Below are positions 35,526-44,022 of a DNA stretch of 64,000 nt, piece after piece. The position numbers and the translations under genes were made by a program. The number at the start of each line of letters is the position of its first letter. Positions within the stretch are counted from its first letter, which is position 1. Origin of the DNA: Sandaracinus amylolyticus (lineage in GTDB: Bacteria; Myxococcota_A; Polyangia; Polyangiales; Sandaracinaceae); contig NZ_CP011125.1 of NCBI RefSeq assembly GCF_000737325.1, forward strand, positions 1 through 64,000, written 5' to 3'. Below the pieces are notes generated by a model that had not been told where the DNA came from, made no database searches, and saw only the letters and a program-made list of their open reading frames with translations.

Positions 35526-36830
35526 ATGGACGTGCCGCGGAGCCCGTGGGATCGTGGAGACCAGGCCGCCGAGACCCGGATGGACCGCGACAGCTCGCTG
35601 GGCGCAGAAGCGCGAGGACCGATCGACTGGCTCCGCTCGCCGGTCGCGATCCGCACGCGCTGTCGCGACGTCCTCGCCGCCGGGCTCGACGGGCGCCTCG
35701 AGCACTTCGCCGTGCGGCTCGAGCGAATGCCCGCGGTCGTGCGCCGCGTGGTGCGCATTACGCGCGCGACGCATCCCGATCTGCGGGTGCCGTATCACAG
35801 CCGCTGGAACCAGTTCCGCAGCGGCGGGGTGGATCGGGTGGCCGCGCTCGACGCGCGGATGGCGAGCCTTCCCGACGACGAGCAGGCGAGGGTGCGCTTC
35901 GACCTCGCGATCACGAGCGTGCTGCTCGACACCGCGGCGGGGCCGCGTTGGTCGTACCTCGAGCGCGAGACCGGGCTGCGCTTCGAGCGCAGCGAAGGGC
36001 TCGCGGTCGCGAGCCTGCGGATGTTCGAGGACGGACTCTTCAGCGCCGAGTCGGGCGCGCTGCGCGCCGACGCCGACGGGCTCGACGCGCTCGAGGCGCG
36101 CGACGTCGCGGGCGGATTCCAGGCGAGCCTGCGCAACCCGCTGCTCGGCTTCGATGGACGACTCGAGCTCCTGACGCGGCTGGGATCGGCGCTGCGCGCG
36201 GCGCCGCACCTGTTCGGCGCGGAGCGCCCGCGCCTCGGCGCCCTCTTCGATCACTTGAGCGCCAGGACGCACGGCCGCGTGATCCCGGCGCGACGCGTGC
36301 TCGCCGCGGTGCTCGAGGGGCTCGGCCCGATCTGGCCGGGGCGCATCGAGCTCTTCGGCGTGAACCTCGGCGACGTGTGGCGGCATCCCGCGGCGGGCGG
36401 AGGCTCGCCGACCCAGGGGCTCGTGCCGTTCCACGCGCTCTCGCAGCAGGTCGTGTACTCGCTGATCGAGCCGCTCGAGCGCGCCGGGCTCCGCGTCGAA
36501 GGGCTCGACGAGCTCACCGGCCTCGGCGAGTCGCGCAACGGCGGGCTCTTCGTCGACGAGGGCGTGCTCGTGCCGCGCCACGACGACGTGCTCCAGCGGA
36601 CGCACGCGCCGAGCAGCGAGGTGGTCGTCGAGTGGCGCGCGCTGACGGTCGCGCTGCTCGATCACGTCGCCGAGGACGTGCGCAGCGCGCTCCAGCTCGG
36701 CCCCGAGCAGCTCCCGATGTGCAAGGTGCTCGAGGGCGGCACCTGGTACGCGGGGCGCGAGGTCGCGCGCGAGCTGCGTCCGGATGGTGCGCCGCCGATC
36801 CGCGTCGAGACCGACGGCACCGTTCTCTAG
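35526..36830 (+). CDS. DUF1688/URC4-type protein
   Basis: The 434-residue protein matches the URC4/Urg3-like family. YHSRWNQFRSGGVDR, the DLAITSVLLDTAAGPRWSYLE block, RSEGLAVASLRMFEDGLFS and GVNLGDVWRH are signature runs. In yeasts this family is needed for uracil catabolism by the URC pathway, by an unknown chemical step. No other URC or pyrimidine-degradation gene is next to it. The start ATG 35526 has GGAGG just upstream; Met at 35580 is an alternative that removes 18 unconserved residues. Confidence 0.85.
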   Translation: MDVPRSPWDRGDQAAETRMDRDSSLGAEARGPIDWLRSPVAIRTRCRDVLAAGLDGRLEHFAVRLERMPAVVRRVVRITRATHPDLRVPYHSRWNQFRSGGVDRVAALDARMASLPDDEQARVRFDLAITSVLLDTAAGPRWSYLERETGLRFERSEGLAVASLRMFEDGLFSAESGALRADADGLDALEARDVAGGFQASLRNPLLGFDGRLELLTRLGSALRAAPHLFGAERPRLGALFDHLSARTHGRVIPARRVLAAVLEGLGPIWPGRIELFGVNLGDVWRHPAAGGGSPTQGLVPFHALSQQVVYSLIEPLERAGLRVEGLDELTGLGESRNGGLFVDEGVLVPRHDDVLQRTHAPSSEVVVEWRALTVALLDHVAEDVRSALQLGPEQLPMCKVLEGGTWYAGREVARELRPDGAPPIRVETDGTVL

Positions 36831-36834
36831 GCGC

Positions 36835-37131
36835 TCACTGTCGCGCGCGCATCATCGTGCCGCCGCGCTCGCCGTCGAGCTCGAGCGAGCACGTCCGGCA
36901 GACGGGCTTCTCCTTCGCGAGCCGGTGCAGCGGACTGCCCGCGAGGATGATCGCCATCATCGTCGGGATCATCACGCAGTAGTCCGACGCCATGAACGGG
37001 AAGAGCACGACGAGCAGCCCCATCATCGCGTACCAGCCGACGAGCGCGGGCTTCCATCCGCGCCAAGGAACGATCACGTCGACCACGTGATCACATCGGC
37101 GGCAATACATCGAGCACGCGTGAGGGTTCAT
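36835..37131 (-). CDS. Small membrane protein with Cys-pair motifs
   Basis: The 98-residue protein from ATG 37131 has MNPHACSMYCRRCDH at the N-terminus, a pattern of closely spaced Cys and His that could bind zinc. Two hydrophobic segments follow (ALVGWYAMMGLLVVLFPFM and YCVMIPTMMAIILAG), then PVCRTCSLEL near the end, a second CxxC. A zinc-ribbon-like membrane protein is likely but no function is known. It converges on the DUF1688 gene with a 4-nt gap. Confidence 0.7.
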   Translation of the reverse strand: MNPHACSMYCRRCDHVVDVIVPWRGWKPALVGWYAMMGLLVVLFPFMASDYCVMIPTMMAIILAGSPLHRLAKEKPVCRTCSLELDGERGGTMMRARQ

Positions 37132-37293
37132 GGAGGCGCTCCCGTGGTTGGGCTCAGCGCGCCCGGCGCTCAAGTCCCCGCCACCCGAGATTCTGCACGA
37201 ACACGTGCGGGATCGCCTCCACGTCGCGTCGAGCAATTCGCTGGTCGGCGCGTGTGCGAGCCCCGGCTCGGCGCACCTCCGCCGGCGCCGGCG

Positions 37294-39045
37294 TCAGCGG
37301 GTCGCGCCGGGCAGCACCGCGAGCACCGCTCGGGCGCGATCCGCGAACGTTCCGTCCCCGAGCTGCCCGCGATCGTTGCCGCCCCAGCACCACACCTCGC
37401 GGTCGGTCCTCACGCACGCGTGGTGGCCGCCGACCGCGAGCTCGCGAAGCCCGACCGGCAGTCCGACGACGCCCGCGGGGGTCGCGTGATCGTTGCCCAT
37501 GATCGTCCCGCGACCGAGCTGCCCGCGCGAGTCGTTGCCCCAGCATCGCGCCCAGTCCACGCCGCGCGCGCATCCGTGCTGGCGCCCGCCCGCGATCTGC
37601 GCGGCACCATCGAGGCCCGACAGCGTGATCGGCCGCGGGCTCTCCGCGATCCCGGTGCGCGCGAGCTGCAGGTCCTCGTTGTCGCCCCAGCCCCAGATCC
37701 CGCCGTCGTCGGCGATCGCATACCAGCCGTACGCGTACCGCTCGACCGACTCTGCCGCGAACGACTCGGCGAGCGGCGCAGGCGCGCCGCGATCGTCGAG
37801 CGGCCATCCATCCCCGAGCCGCCCCGCGACGTCCTGCCCCCAGCACATCACGCGACCGCTGCCCTCGATCACGCACGTCGACTCGTTGCCGCCCGCGACC
37901 GCGCGCGGCGCGCTCACGCCCCCGATCCGCACCGGCGACGAGCGGCTCAGCAGCGCGCCGGTGCCGCGATCGAAGTCGACCTGGCTGCCCCAGCACCAGA
38001 TCTCGCCGCCGCTCGTGCGCGCGCACGAGTGCTCGTACCCGATGCCGAGCTCGACCACCGCGTCGATCGGCACCTCGACCGGCGCATCGCGGTTCGTCGT
38101 GGTCCCGTCGCCGAGCTCGCCGCGCGCGTTCCATCCCCAGCACCGCACGCGCCCGTCGCGACCGAGCACGCACGCGTGGCGCTCGCCGACGCCGAGCTCG
38201 ATCGCGTCCTCGATGCCCGCGACCTCCGTCGCGCGCGCGCGATCGGTGCGCGAGGAGTCGCCGAGCTGACCCGTCTCGTTCGCGCCCCAGCACGCGACGC
38301 GACCGCTCCGCCGCAGCGCGCACGAGTGCACCTCGCCGAGCCCGATCTGCACCGCGGGATCGCCGCAGCTGCCGCGCAAACACGCGACGCCCTCGTCGCA
38401 CGCGTTGCCGCAGACCCCGCAGTGCTCGGGGCTCGCGTCGAGATCGATCCCCTCGTCGATCATCCCGTCGCAGTCCTGGTCGATCCCGTCGCACGTCTCC
38501 GCCGCGCCGGGGTCGCCCACGCACGCGTCGGGGCTCGTCCCCGCATCGTCGCGCGCGAACACGCGCACGAACGGCGGCAGCTGCGACGGGTCGACGAAGA
38601 CGTCGACGCACTCCCCCTCGGAGCACGTCGCGTTCTCGCCGCACGTCACCGACGCGCACGCGCGCTCGAGCCGCACGACGAGCTCGAGCGAGCGATCGTG
38701 CTCGAACTCGGTGCGGATCACCCGCTCGACCACGGTGTTCCCGCGGCGCGACGCGACCACGCGGATGTGCACCGGCGACAAGCGCGTGGTCCCCGGCGTG
38801 ATCCCCAGCGTGAACGGCGGCTCCGGCGACTCCGGCGTGCCCAACGTCGCGCCGGCGCGGACGCGCTCGCCGCTCGGCCCGAGCACGTGCACGTCGATCC
38901 GATCGATCTCGCTCGGCGCGCGGAGATCGGACTCGACGATCAGCACGATCTGCGTGACTGGCCGCGCGCACGCGGCCGCGGTCGCGAGCAGCGCGAGCGA
39001 CACGAAGGCTGCCGAGCGCAAGCGCACGGCTGACGAGCCTATCAC
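37294..39045 (-). CDS. RCC1-repeat lipoprotein with MopE-like motif
   Basis: The 583-residue protein has a lipoprotein signal (LALLATAAAC), a beta domain (about 30-135) and a Cys-rich EGF-like stretch (CASVTCGENATCSEGEC). The MopE-type ETCDGIDQDCDGMIDEG, an Asp-rich loop suited to metal binding, comes next. It is followed by seven RCC1-type blades (HSCALRRSGRVACWGANETGQLGD and relatives), which should fold into a seven-bladed propeller. Such lipoproteins are abundant in myxobacteria; their ligands are unknown. It is divergent from the giant Cys-rich gene at 39521 across a 475-bp gap. Confidence 0.9.
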   Translation of the reverse strand: MIGSSAVRLRSAAFVSLALLATAAACARPVTQIVLIVESDLRAPSEIDRIDVHVLGPSGERVRAGATLGTPESPEPPFTLGITPGTTRLSPVHIRVVASRRGNTVVERVIRTEFEHDRSLELVVRLERACASVTCGENATCSEGECVDVFVDPSQLPPFVRVFARDDAGTSPDACVGDPGAAETCDGIDQDCDGMIDEGIDLDASPEHCGVCGNACDEGVACLRGSCGDPAVQIGLGEVHSCALRRSGRVACWGANETGQLGDSSRTDRARATEVAGIEDAIELGVGERHACVLGRDGRVRCWGWNARGELGDGTTTNRDAPVEVPIDAVVELGIGYEHSCARTSGGEIWCWGSQVDFDRGTGALLSRSSPVRIGGVSAPRAVAGGNESTCVIEGSGRVMCWGQDVAGRLGDGWPLDDRGAPAPLAESFAAESVERYAYGWYAIADDGGIWGWGDNEDLQLARTGIAESPRPITLSGLDGAAQIAGGRQHGCARGVDWARCWGNDSRGQLGRGTIMGNDHATPAGVVGLPVGLRELAVGGHHACVRTDREVWCWGGNDRGQLGDGTFADRARAVLAVLPGATR

Positions 39046-39520
39046 CGCTCTCGGCCAGTCGTGCTCACGGGCGATCCCATCGTCGCCCGCGGTGCTCCGT
39101 TCGGGGTGCTTATCTGGCGCGAACGGTGACGGGTATACCCATCTCAGGGAGTCTCACGGTGGCGACAGATCCGGATTTGGCTCCCGTCCCAGTGAGGTGA
39201 CTCACACGATTCGTGATCGGTTTCCGAGCGTCCCGCCAAGGCGTCAGGTCGACGTTCGCGGGCGTGCCGTTGGCCAGAATGGCAAGGCAAATGGCCCAAT
39301 TGGTCCGCTCGGATCAGTTACGAAAATTTCGTCTGCGAACGTTTCCGGAGCGTAACGCAAGGAATAATTCGGCGAGAGCGTCGTACCAATCCGTTTCGTT
39401 CGGTGCTACCCCGGGCGCTTCCCGCGCGGTGAGGGTCGGCGATCGCAGCGTCCCACGTTGTATGTTCGGGACGGTTCTGTATCCGATCCACCCACCGCGG
39501 CGCAGACGGTGAGGTGATCG
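39046..39520. other. Intergenic region between two divergent surface-protein genes
   Basis: I see no convincing gene here. Base composition is clearly less GC-rich than the surrounding genes, with stretches such as GTTACGAAAATTTCG. It must hold the promoters of both flanking genes, but I could not pick a -10/-35 pair with confidence. Confidence 0.6.
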
Positions 39521-42500
39521 GTGTACCGTTTCGTCTGGACCTCCGCGATCGTAGTCGCCCTGCTCGGCAGCCCAACCGCGGCGCTCGCACAGCCGGAGCT
39601 GATCGACGACCTAGGCGGCCCGACCGGCTTCGGCACGGACTGCCTGGCGCCCAACGACGACCAGTCCTCGCCGCAGATCGACCTCTCCGCGGCGTTCCCC
39701 GGTGGGCTCGAGTTCTTCGGTCGTCGCCACACCCGCGTGTTCGTCAACACGAACGGGAACATCACGTTCAACGCGGCGCTGAGCACGTTCACGCCCGAGC
39801 CGATCCCGCTGCCCGCGACGTTCACCGGGCGCCAGCCGATGATCGCGCCGTACTGGGCGGACGTCGACATCCGCGGCGTGAGCGGTAGCTGCTCCAGCCG
39901 CTCGAACAACGGCGTGTGGTGGCACCTCAGCCCCGGCCAGCTCGTCGTGACCTGGGATCGCGTCGGCTACTACAACACGCACAACGATCTCCAGATGACG
40001 TTCCAGCTGATCGTCCGCGAGGCCCGCTACTGCGGCGTCCCGGGCGACTTCGACGTCGAGTTCCGCTTCACGCAGTGCGAGTGGGAGACCGGTGACGCGA
40101 GCGGTGGCTCGGCCGGCTTCGGCGGAACGCCCGCGCAGGTCGGCTTCGACGCGGCGAACGGCCTCGACTTCGTGACGATCCCCGGCTCGCGCACGAACGG
40201 CATCAGCCGCGTGATGTGCGATCAGTCGAACGTCGGCGTGCCCGGCGTGTGGCGCTTCGCGATCCGCCGCGGCGAGGTCGAGTGCCCCGACGCGGGCGAC
40301 ATCTGCACGGTGCCCGGTCAGATCGGCCAGTGCGCCGACGGCCGCACGCAGTGCGAGGGCTCGGGCATCGTCTGCGAGCCCCTCGTCGGCGCGACCGACG
40401 AGACCTGCGACTCGTACGACAACGACTGCGACGGCACGACGGACGAGGGCGAGAACACGGAGCTCTGCCCCGGCCTGCAGGTGTGTGATCGCGGCCGCTG
40501 CATCGACCCGTGCTTCGAGGGTGGCTGCTCCGACGGCTTCACCTGCACCGAGTCGGGCGTGTGCCTCGAGAACGCGTGCGAGGGCGTGACCTGCGAGACG
40601 GGTCAGCGCTGCATCGGCGGCACCTGCGGTGACGTCTGCGCGGGCGTGGTGTGCCCCGACGGACAGAGCTGCGTCGGCGGTCGCTGCGAGGACCTCTGCG
40701 AGAACATCGAGTGCGGCCAGTGCCAGATCTGCGACGCCGGCTCGTGCATCACGCGCTGCGAGGTCGCGGGCTGCGTCGAGGGTCAGGCGTGCGACGAGAC
40801 CGGGCGCTGCGTCGACGAAGCGTGCCTCGGCGTCATCTGCGGGCCGAACCGCTCGTGCCGCGCCGGTCGCTGCGTGAGCTCGTGCGAGGACGTCGTCTGC
40901 CCGATGGGCCAGATGTGCGTCGACGGCGTGTGCGAGCGGACGGTGCCGATGATGCCGGACTCCGGCCCGGGCGTGGACGCGCACGTGCCGCAGCCGTTCG
41001 ACGCGGGCATGCCGGACTCGGGCTCGCACGCGCCGCCCCCTCCGAGCGAAGGCTGCGGATGCGCGGTGCCCGGCGGATCGAACGGCGCGGTGCCCGCGAC
41101 GTGGATGCTCGTGCTCGCGATCGGTGTGGTGCTCGCGGCGCGGCGTCGGGGTGCGAACCTGCTCCCTTTCGTCGTGGCCGGCGCGCTCGCGACGAGCGCG
41201 GCGGCGTGCACGACGCGTGACCCGGGCAGCGACCTGATGGACGAGCCCTGCGGGGACGGGATCGTCACGTTCCCGGAGCTCTGCGACGACGCCAACACCG
41301 AGGGCGGCGACGGCTGCTCGCAGCTCTGCTTCATCGAGAGCGGCTTCACGTGCACCGGCTCGCCGAGCGTGTGCACCGAGATCGGCGCCGAGGCCGAGTG
41401 CGGCAACCGCGCGATCGAGAGCGGCGAGGAGTGCGACGACGGCACCGAGAGCGTCGAGTGCGATCTCGACTGCACGCGCGCGCAGTGCGGCGACGGCGAG
41501 CTGAACCGCCGCGCGGGCGAAGAGTGCGACGACGAGAACGACGTCGCCGGCGACGGCTGCAGCGCGACGTGCATGATCGAGCCGCGCACGTGCGGCGACG
41601 GAACGTGCGACTCGGGCGAGACGTGCACGAACTGCGTGCCCGATTGCGCGGAGACCCCGGCGTGCGTCGACTGCTCGGTCGACTACGACGGCGACGGCGC
41701 GTTCGACTCGGCGTGCGGCGGCACGGACTGCAACGACACCGACCCGAACGTCCACCCGGGCGCGACCGAGGTCCCGTGCAACCGCATCGACGAGGACTGC
41801 TCGACGACGACGCTCGACGCGGTCGACGCCGACGGTGATCGCTCGTCGTGCAACTTCGACTGCGACGACAACAACGCGATGCGCTCGCCGCTCTTCCTCG
41901 AGCTGTGCGACGACGGCATCGACAACGACTGCAGCGAGCGCACGCCCGACGTGTTCGACGCGGACGGCGACGGCGCGTCGTGCGTGGACGACTGCGACGA
42001 CTATCGCGCCACGACGTGCCCGGACTGCGACGAGCTCTGCAACAACACGCTCGACGACGACTGCGACCCGTCGACCCCCGATCGCTTCGACGCCGACGGT
42101 GACACGTCGAGCTGCGAGGCCGACTGCGACGACGACGATCCGCGCCGCCGTCCGGGCGGGACCGAGGTGTGCGACGGCCTCGACAACGACTGCGACGGCC
42201 TGCTCGACGGCACGAACGAAGACGACGATCGCGACGGCCACGCGGACGTGGCGTGCGGCGCGACGTGCGTCGGGCGCTGCGGCGACTGCCTCGACACCAA
42301 CGCGTCGGTCCACCCGGACTCGCGCGAGGTCTGCGGCAACGTGATCGACGACGACTGCGACGCGGCGTCGCTCGACGACGTGGTCGACAACGACGGCGAC
42401 GGCTCGTTCTGCGATCTCGACTGCAACGACGCGGACTCGACGCTGGTGCCGAACAACGCGGGCGTGTGCGGCACGCCGTTCGGCTACGTGCAGACCTTCG

Positions 42501-43882
42501 AGACCGACGCGGGCGGCTGGACCGGCACCGGCAGCTGGGCGCGTGGCCGTCCGACGAAGGACTTCATCACGCGCGCCGGCGAGGGCGACAACGCGTGGGT
42601 CACGGGGCTGACCTCGGACTACGCGGACAACGAGACCTCGTACCTCACGTCGCCGGTGATCGACATGCGCGCGGCGACGACGGACGTCGTGCTCTCGTTC
42701 GCGCACATCTTCGAGACCGAGTCGTGCTGCGACCGCGGGTGGCTCGAGCTCTCGCTCAACGGCGGCTCGACCTGGACGAAGGTCGGCCGCTTCGGGCAGG
42801 GCACCAACTGGTACAACGACGAAGACGATCAGGCGTGGGGGGGCACCAGCGGCCCGTCCGGCACCTGGCGTCGCGCGTCGATCACGCTCCCGGGCACCGC
42901 GGGCCAGGCCAACGTGCGCCTGCGGTTCTACTTCGACTCGGACGGCAGCAGCGTCCGCGACGGCTTCGGTGTCGACGACGTCCGCATGGGCGATCAGCTG
43001 CCGGACCTGACGGTCGCGGCGGTGGGCGTCGGCGCGGCGAACGCGTGCGCGGGCCTCGACACGCCGGTGACCGCGTCGGTGCGCAACACCGGCACGACGA
43101 CGATCGGCTCGTACGATCTCTCGTACGCGATCGACGGTGCGGCGCCGGTGACGGAGCGCATCACGCGCACGCTGCGTCCCGGCGAGACGTACGAGCACAC
43201 GTTCGCCACGACCGCGGTGCTCGCCGCGGGCACGCGCAGCGTGCGGGTCACGGTCGCGCTGGCCGGCGACGTCGCGTCCGGGAACGACGCGCGTACGGGC
43301 TCGGTCGTGATCTCGCCGGTGATCGCGATCGCGTCGGGCTCGCCGTACCTCGAGGGCTTCGAGACCGGCGCCGGTGGCTGGGAGGCGAGCGGCACCGCGA
43401 GCTCGTGGGCGCGCATCCAGCCGATGCCGGCACCGATGGGCATGCCGGCGCGCTTCATCGATCGCGCGGGTGCAGGCACGTACGCGTGGACGACGAACCC
43501 TGCGTACAACAACAACGAGCGCAGCTACCTGACGTCGCCGTGCTTCGACGTGTCGGGGCTGACCGCCGATCCGACGATCTCGTTCAGCCACATCTACACC
43601 CTGCGCTCGGGCCACCAGGATCACACCTGGCTCGAGGTCTCGCGCGACGGGGCGGCGTGGGAGAAGCTCGGCGCCGTCGGTGAGGGCACGAACTGGTACG
43701 ACGCCGGCAGCGCGGACGTGTGGCGCGGCTCGAGCGGCAACGCGGGGGTCTGGCGGACCGCGTCGCACGTGCTCGACGGCGTGGCGGGATCCGCCGTGAT
43801 CCGTCTCCGCTTCGTGCTCTCGTCGGATGGTGGCGGGACGAGCGACGGCGTCGGGGTCGACGCGGTCTCGCTGGCCCCGTGA
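39521..43882 (+). CDS. Giant composite secreted protein: nidogen-like + internal MYXO-CTERM + lipoprotein signal + MopE-like
   Basis: One open frame of 1453 residues encodes two protein plans. Part one has a signal peptide (ALLGSPTAALAQ), a nidogen-like domain (about 30-250; FFGRRHTRVFVNTNGNITF and MIAPYWADVD), Cys-rich repeats (CDGTTDEGEN, CxGVTCxxGQxC units) and a complete MYXO-CTERM tail: GCGCAVPGG at 511-519, helix WMLVLAIGVVLAA, RRR at 541-543. Directly after comes LLPFVVAGALATSAAAC (547-563), a lipobox-like signal. Part two is Asp/Cys-rich with MopE-type NDCDG loops, a FETDAGGW anchor-J-type domain, a CARDB-like Ig domain (LPDLTVAAVGVG) and a second anchor-J-type domain. No start codon other than CTG 41159 or GTG 41174 is in frame at the junction. 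Confidence 0.85.
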   Translation: MYRFVWTSAIVVALLGSPTAALAQPELIDDLGGPTGFGTDCLAPNDDQSSPQIDLSAAFPGGLEFFGRRHTRVFVNTNGNITFNAALSTFTPEPIPLPATFTGRQPMIAPYWADVDIRGVSGSCSSRSNNGVWWHLSPGQLVVTWDRVGYYNTHNDLQMTFQLIVREARYCGVPGDFDVEFRFTQCEWETGDASGGSAGFGGTPAQVGFDAANGLDFVTIPGSRTNGISRVMCDQSNVGVPGVWRFAIRRGEVECPDAGDICTVPGQIGQCADGRTQCEGSGIVCEPLVGATDETCDSYDNDCDGTTDEGENTELCPGLQVCDRGRCIDPCFEGGCSDGFTCTESGVCLENACEGVTCETGQRCIGGTCGDVCAGVVCPDGQSCVGGRCEDLCENIECGQCQICDAGSCITRCEVAGCVEGQACDETGRCVDEACLGVICGPNRSCRAGRCVSSCEDVVCPMGQMCVDGVCERTVPMMPDSGPGVDAHVPQPFDAGMPDSGSHAPPPPSEGCGCAVPGGSNGAVPATWMLVLAIGVVLAARRRGANLLPFVVAGALATSAAACTTRDPGSDLMDEPCGDGIVTFPELCDDANTEGGDGCSQLCFIESGFTCTGSPSVCTEIGAEAECGNRAIESGEECDDGTESVECDLDCTRAQCGDGELNRRAGEECDDENDVAGDGCSATCMIEPRTCGDGTCDSGETCTNCVPDCAETPACVDCSVDYDGDGAFDSACGGTDCNDTDPNVHPGATEVPCNRIDEDCSTTTLDAVDADGDRSSCNFDCDDNNAMRSPLFLELCDDGIDNDCSERTPDVFDADGDGASCVDDCDDYRATTCPDCDELCNNTLDDDCDPSTPDRFDADGDTSSCEADCDDDDPRRRPGGTEVCDGLDNDCDGLLDGTNEDDDRDGHADVACGATCVGRCGDCLDTNASVHPDSREVCGNVIDDDCDAASLDDVVDNDGDGSFCDLDCNDADSTLVPNNAGVCGTPFGYVQTFETDAGGWTGTGSWARGRPTKDFITRAGEGDNAWVTGLTSDYADNETSYLTSPVIDMRAATTDVVLSFAHIFETESCCDRGWLELSLNGGSTWTKVGRFGQGTNWYNDEDDQAWGGTSGPSGTWRRASITLPGTAGQANVRLRFYFDSDGSSVRDGFGVDDVRMGDQLPDLTVAAVGVGAANACAGLDTPVTASVRNTGTTTIGSYDLSYAIDGAAPVTERITRTLRPGETYEHTFATTAVLAAGTRSVRVTVALAGDVASGNDARTGSVVISPVIAIASGSPYLEGFETGAGGWEASGTASSWARIQPMPAPMGMPARFIDRAGAGTYAWTTNPAYNNNERSYLTSPCFDVSGLTADPTISFSHIYTLRSGHQDHTWLEVSRDGAAWEKLGAVGEGTNWYDAGSADVWRGSSGNAGVWRTASHVLDGVAGSAVIRLRFVLSSDGGGTSDGVGVDAVSLAP

Positions 43883-44022
43883 TCGCGCGTGGGCTCGCGC
43901 ATCGTACGGCTTCTCGCTCGCGCGTCGTGACGGACGCGCGGGCGAGTCGCCGCGCTTCGGTGTTCCTGGGTTTCTCGGGTAGTTGGAAGGGAACTCCGGC
44001 AGAGCCGGAGCGGAGGTGACGG

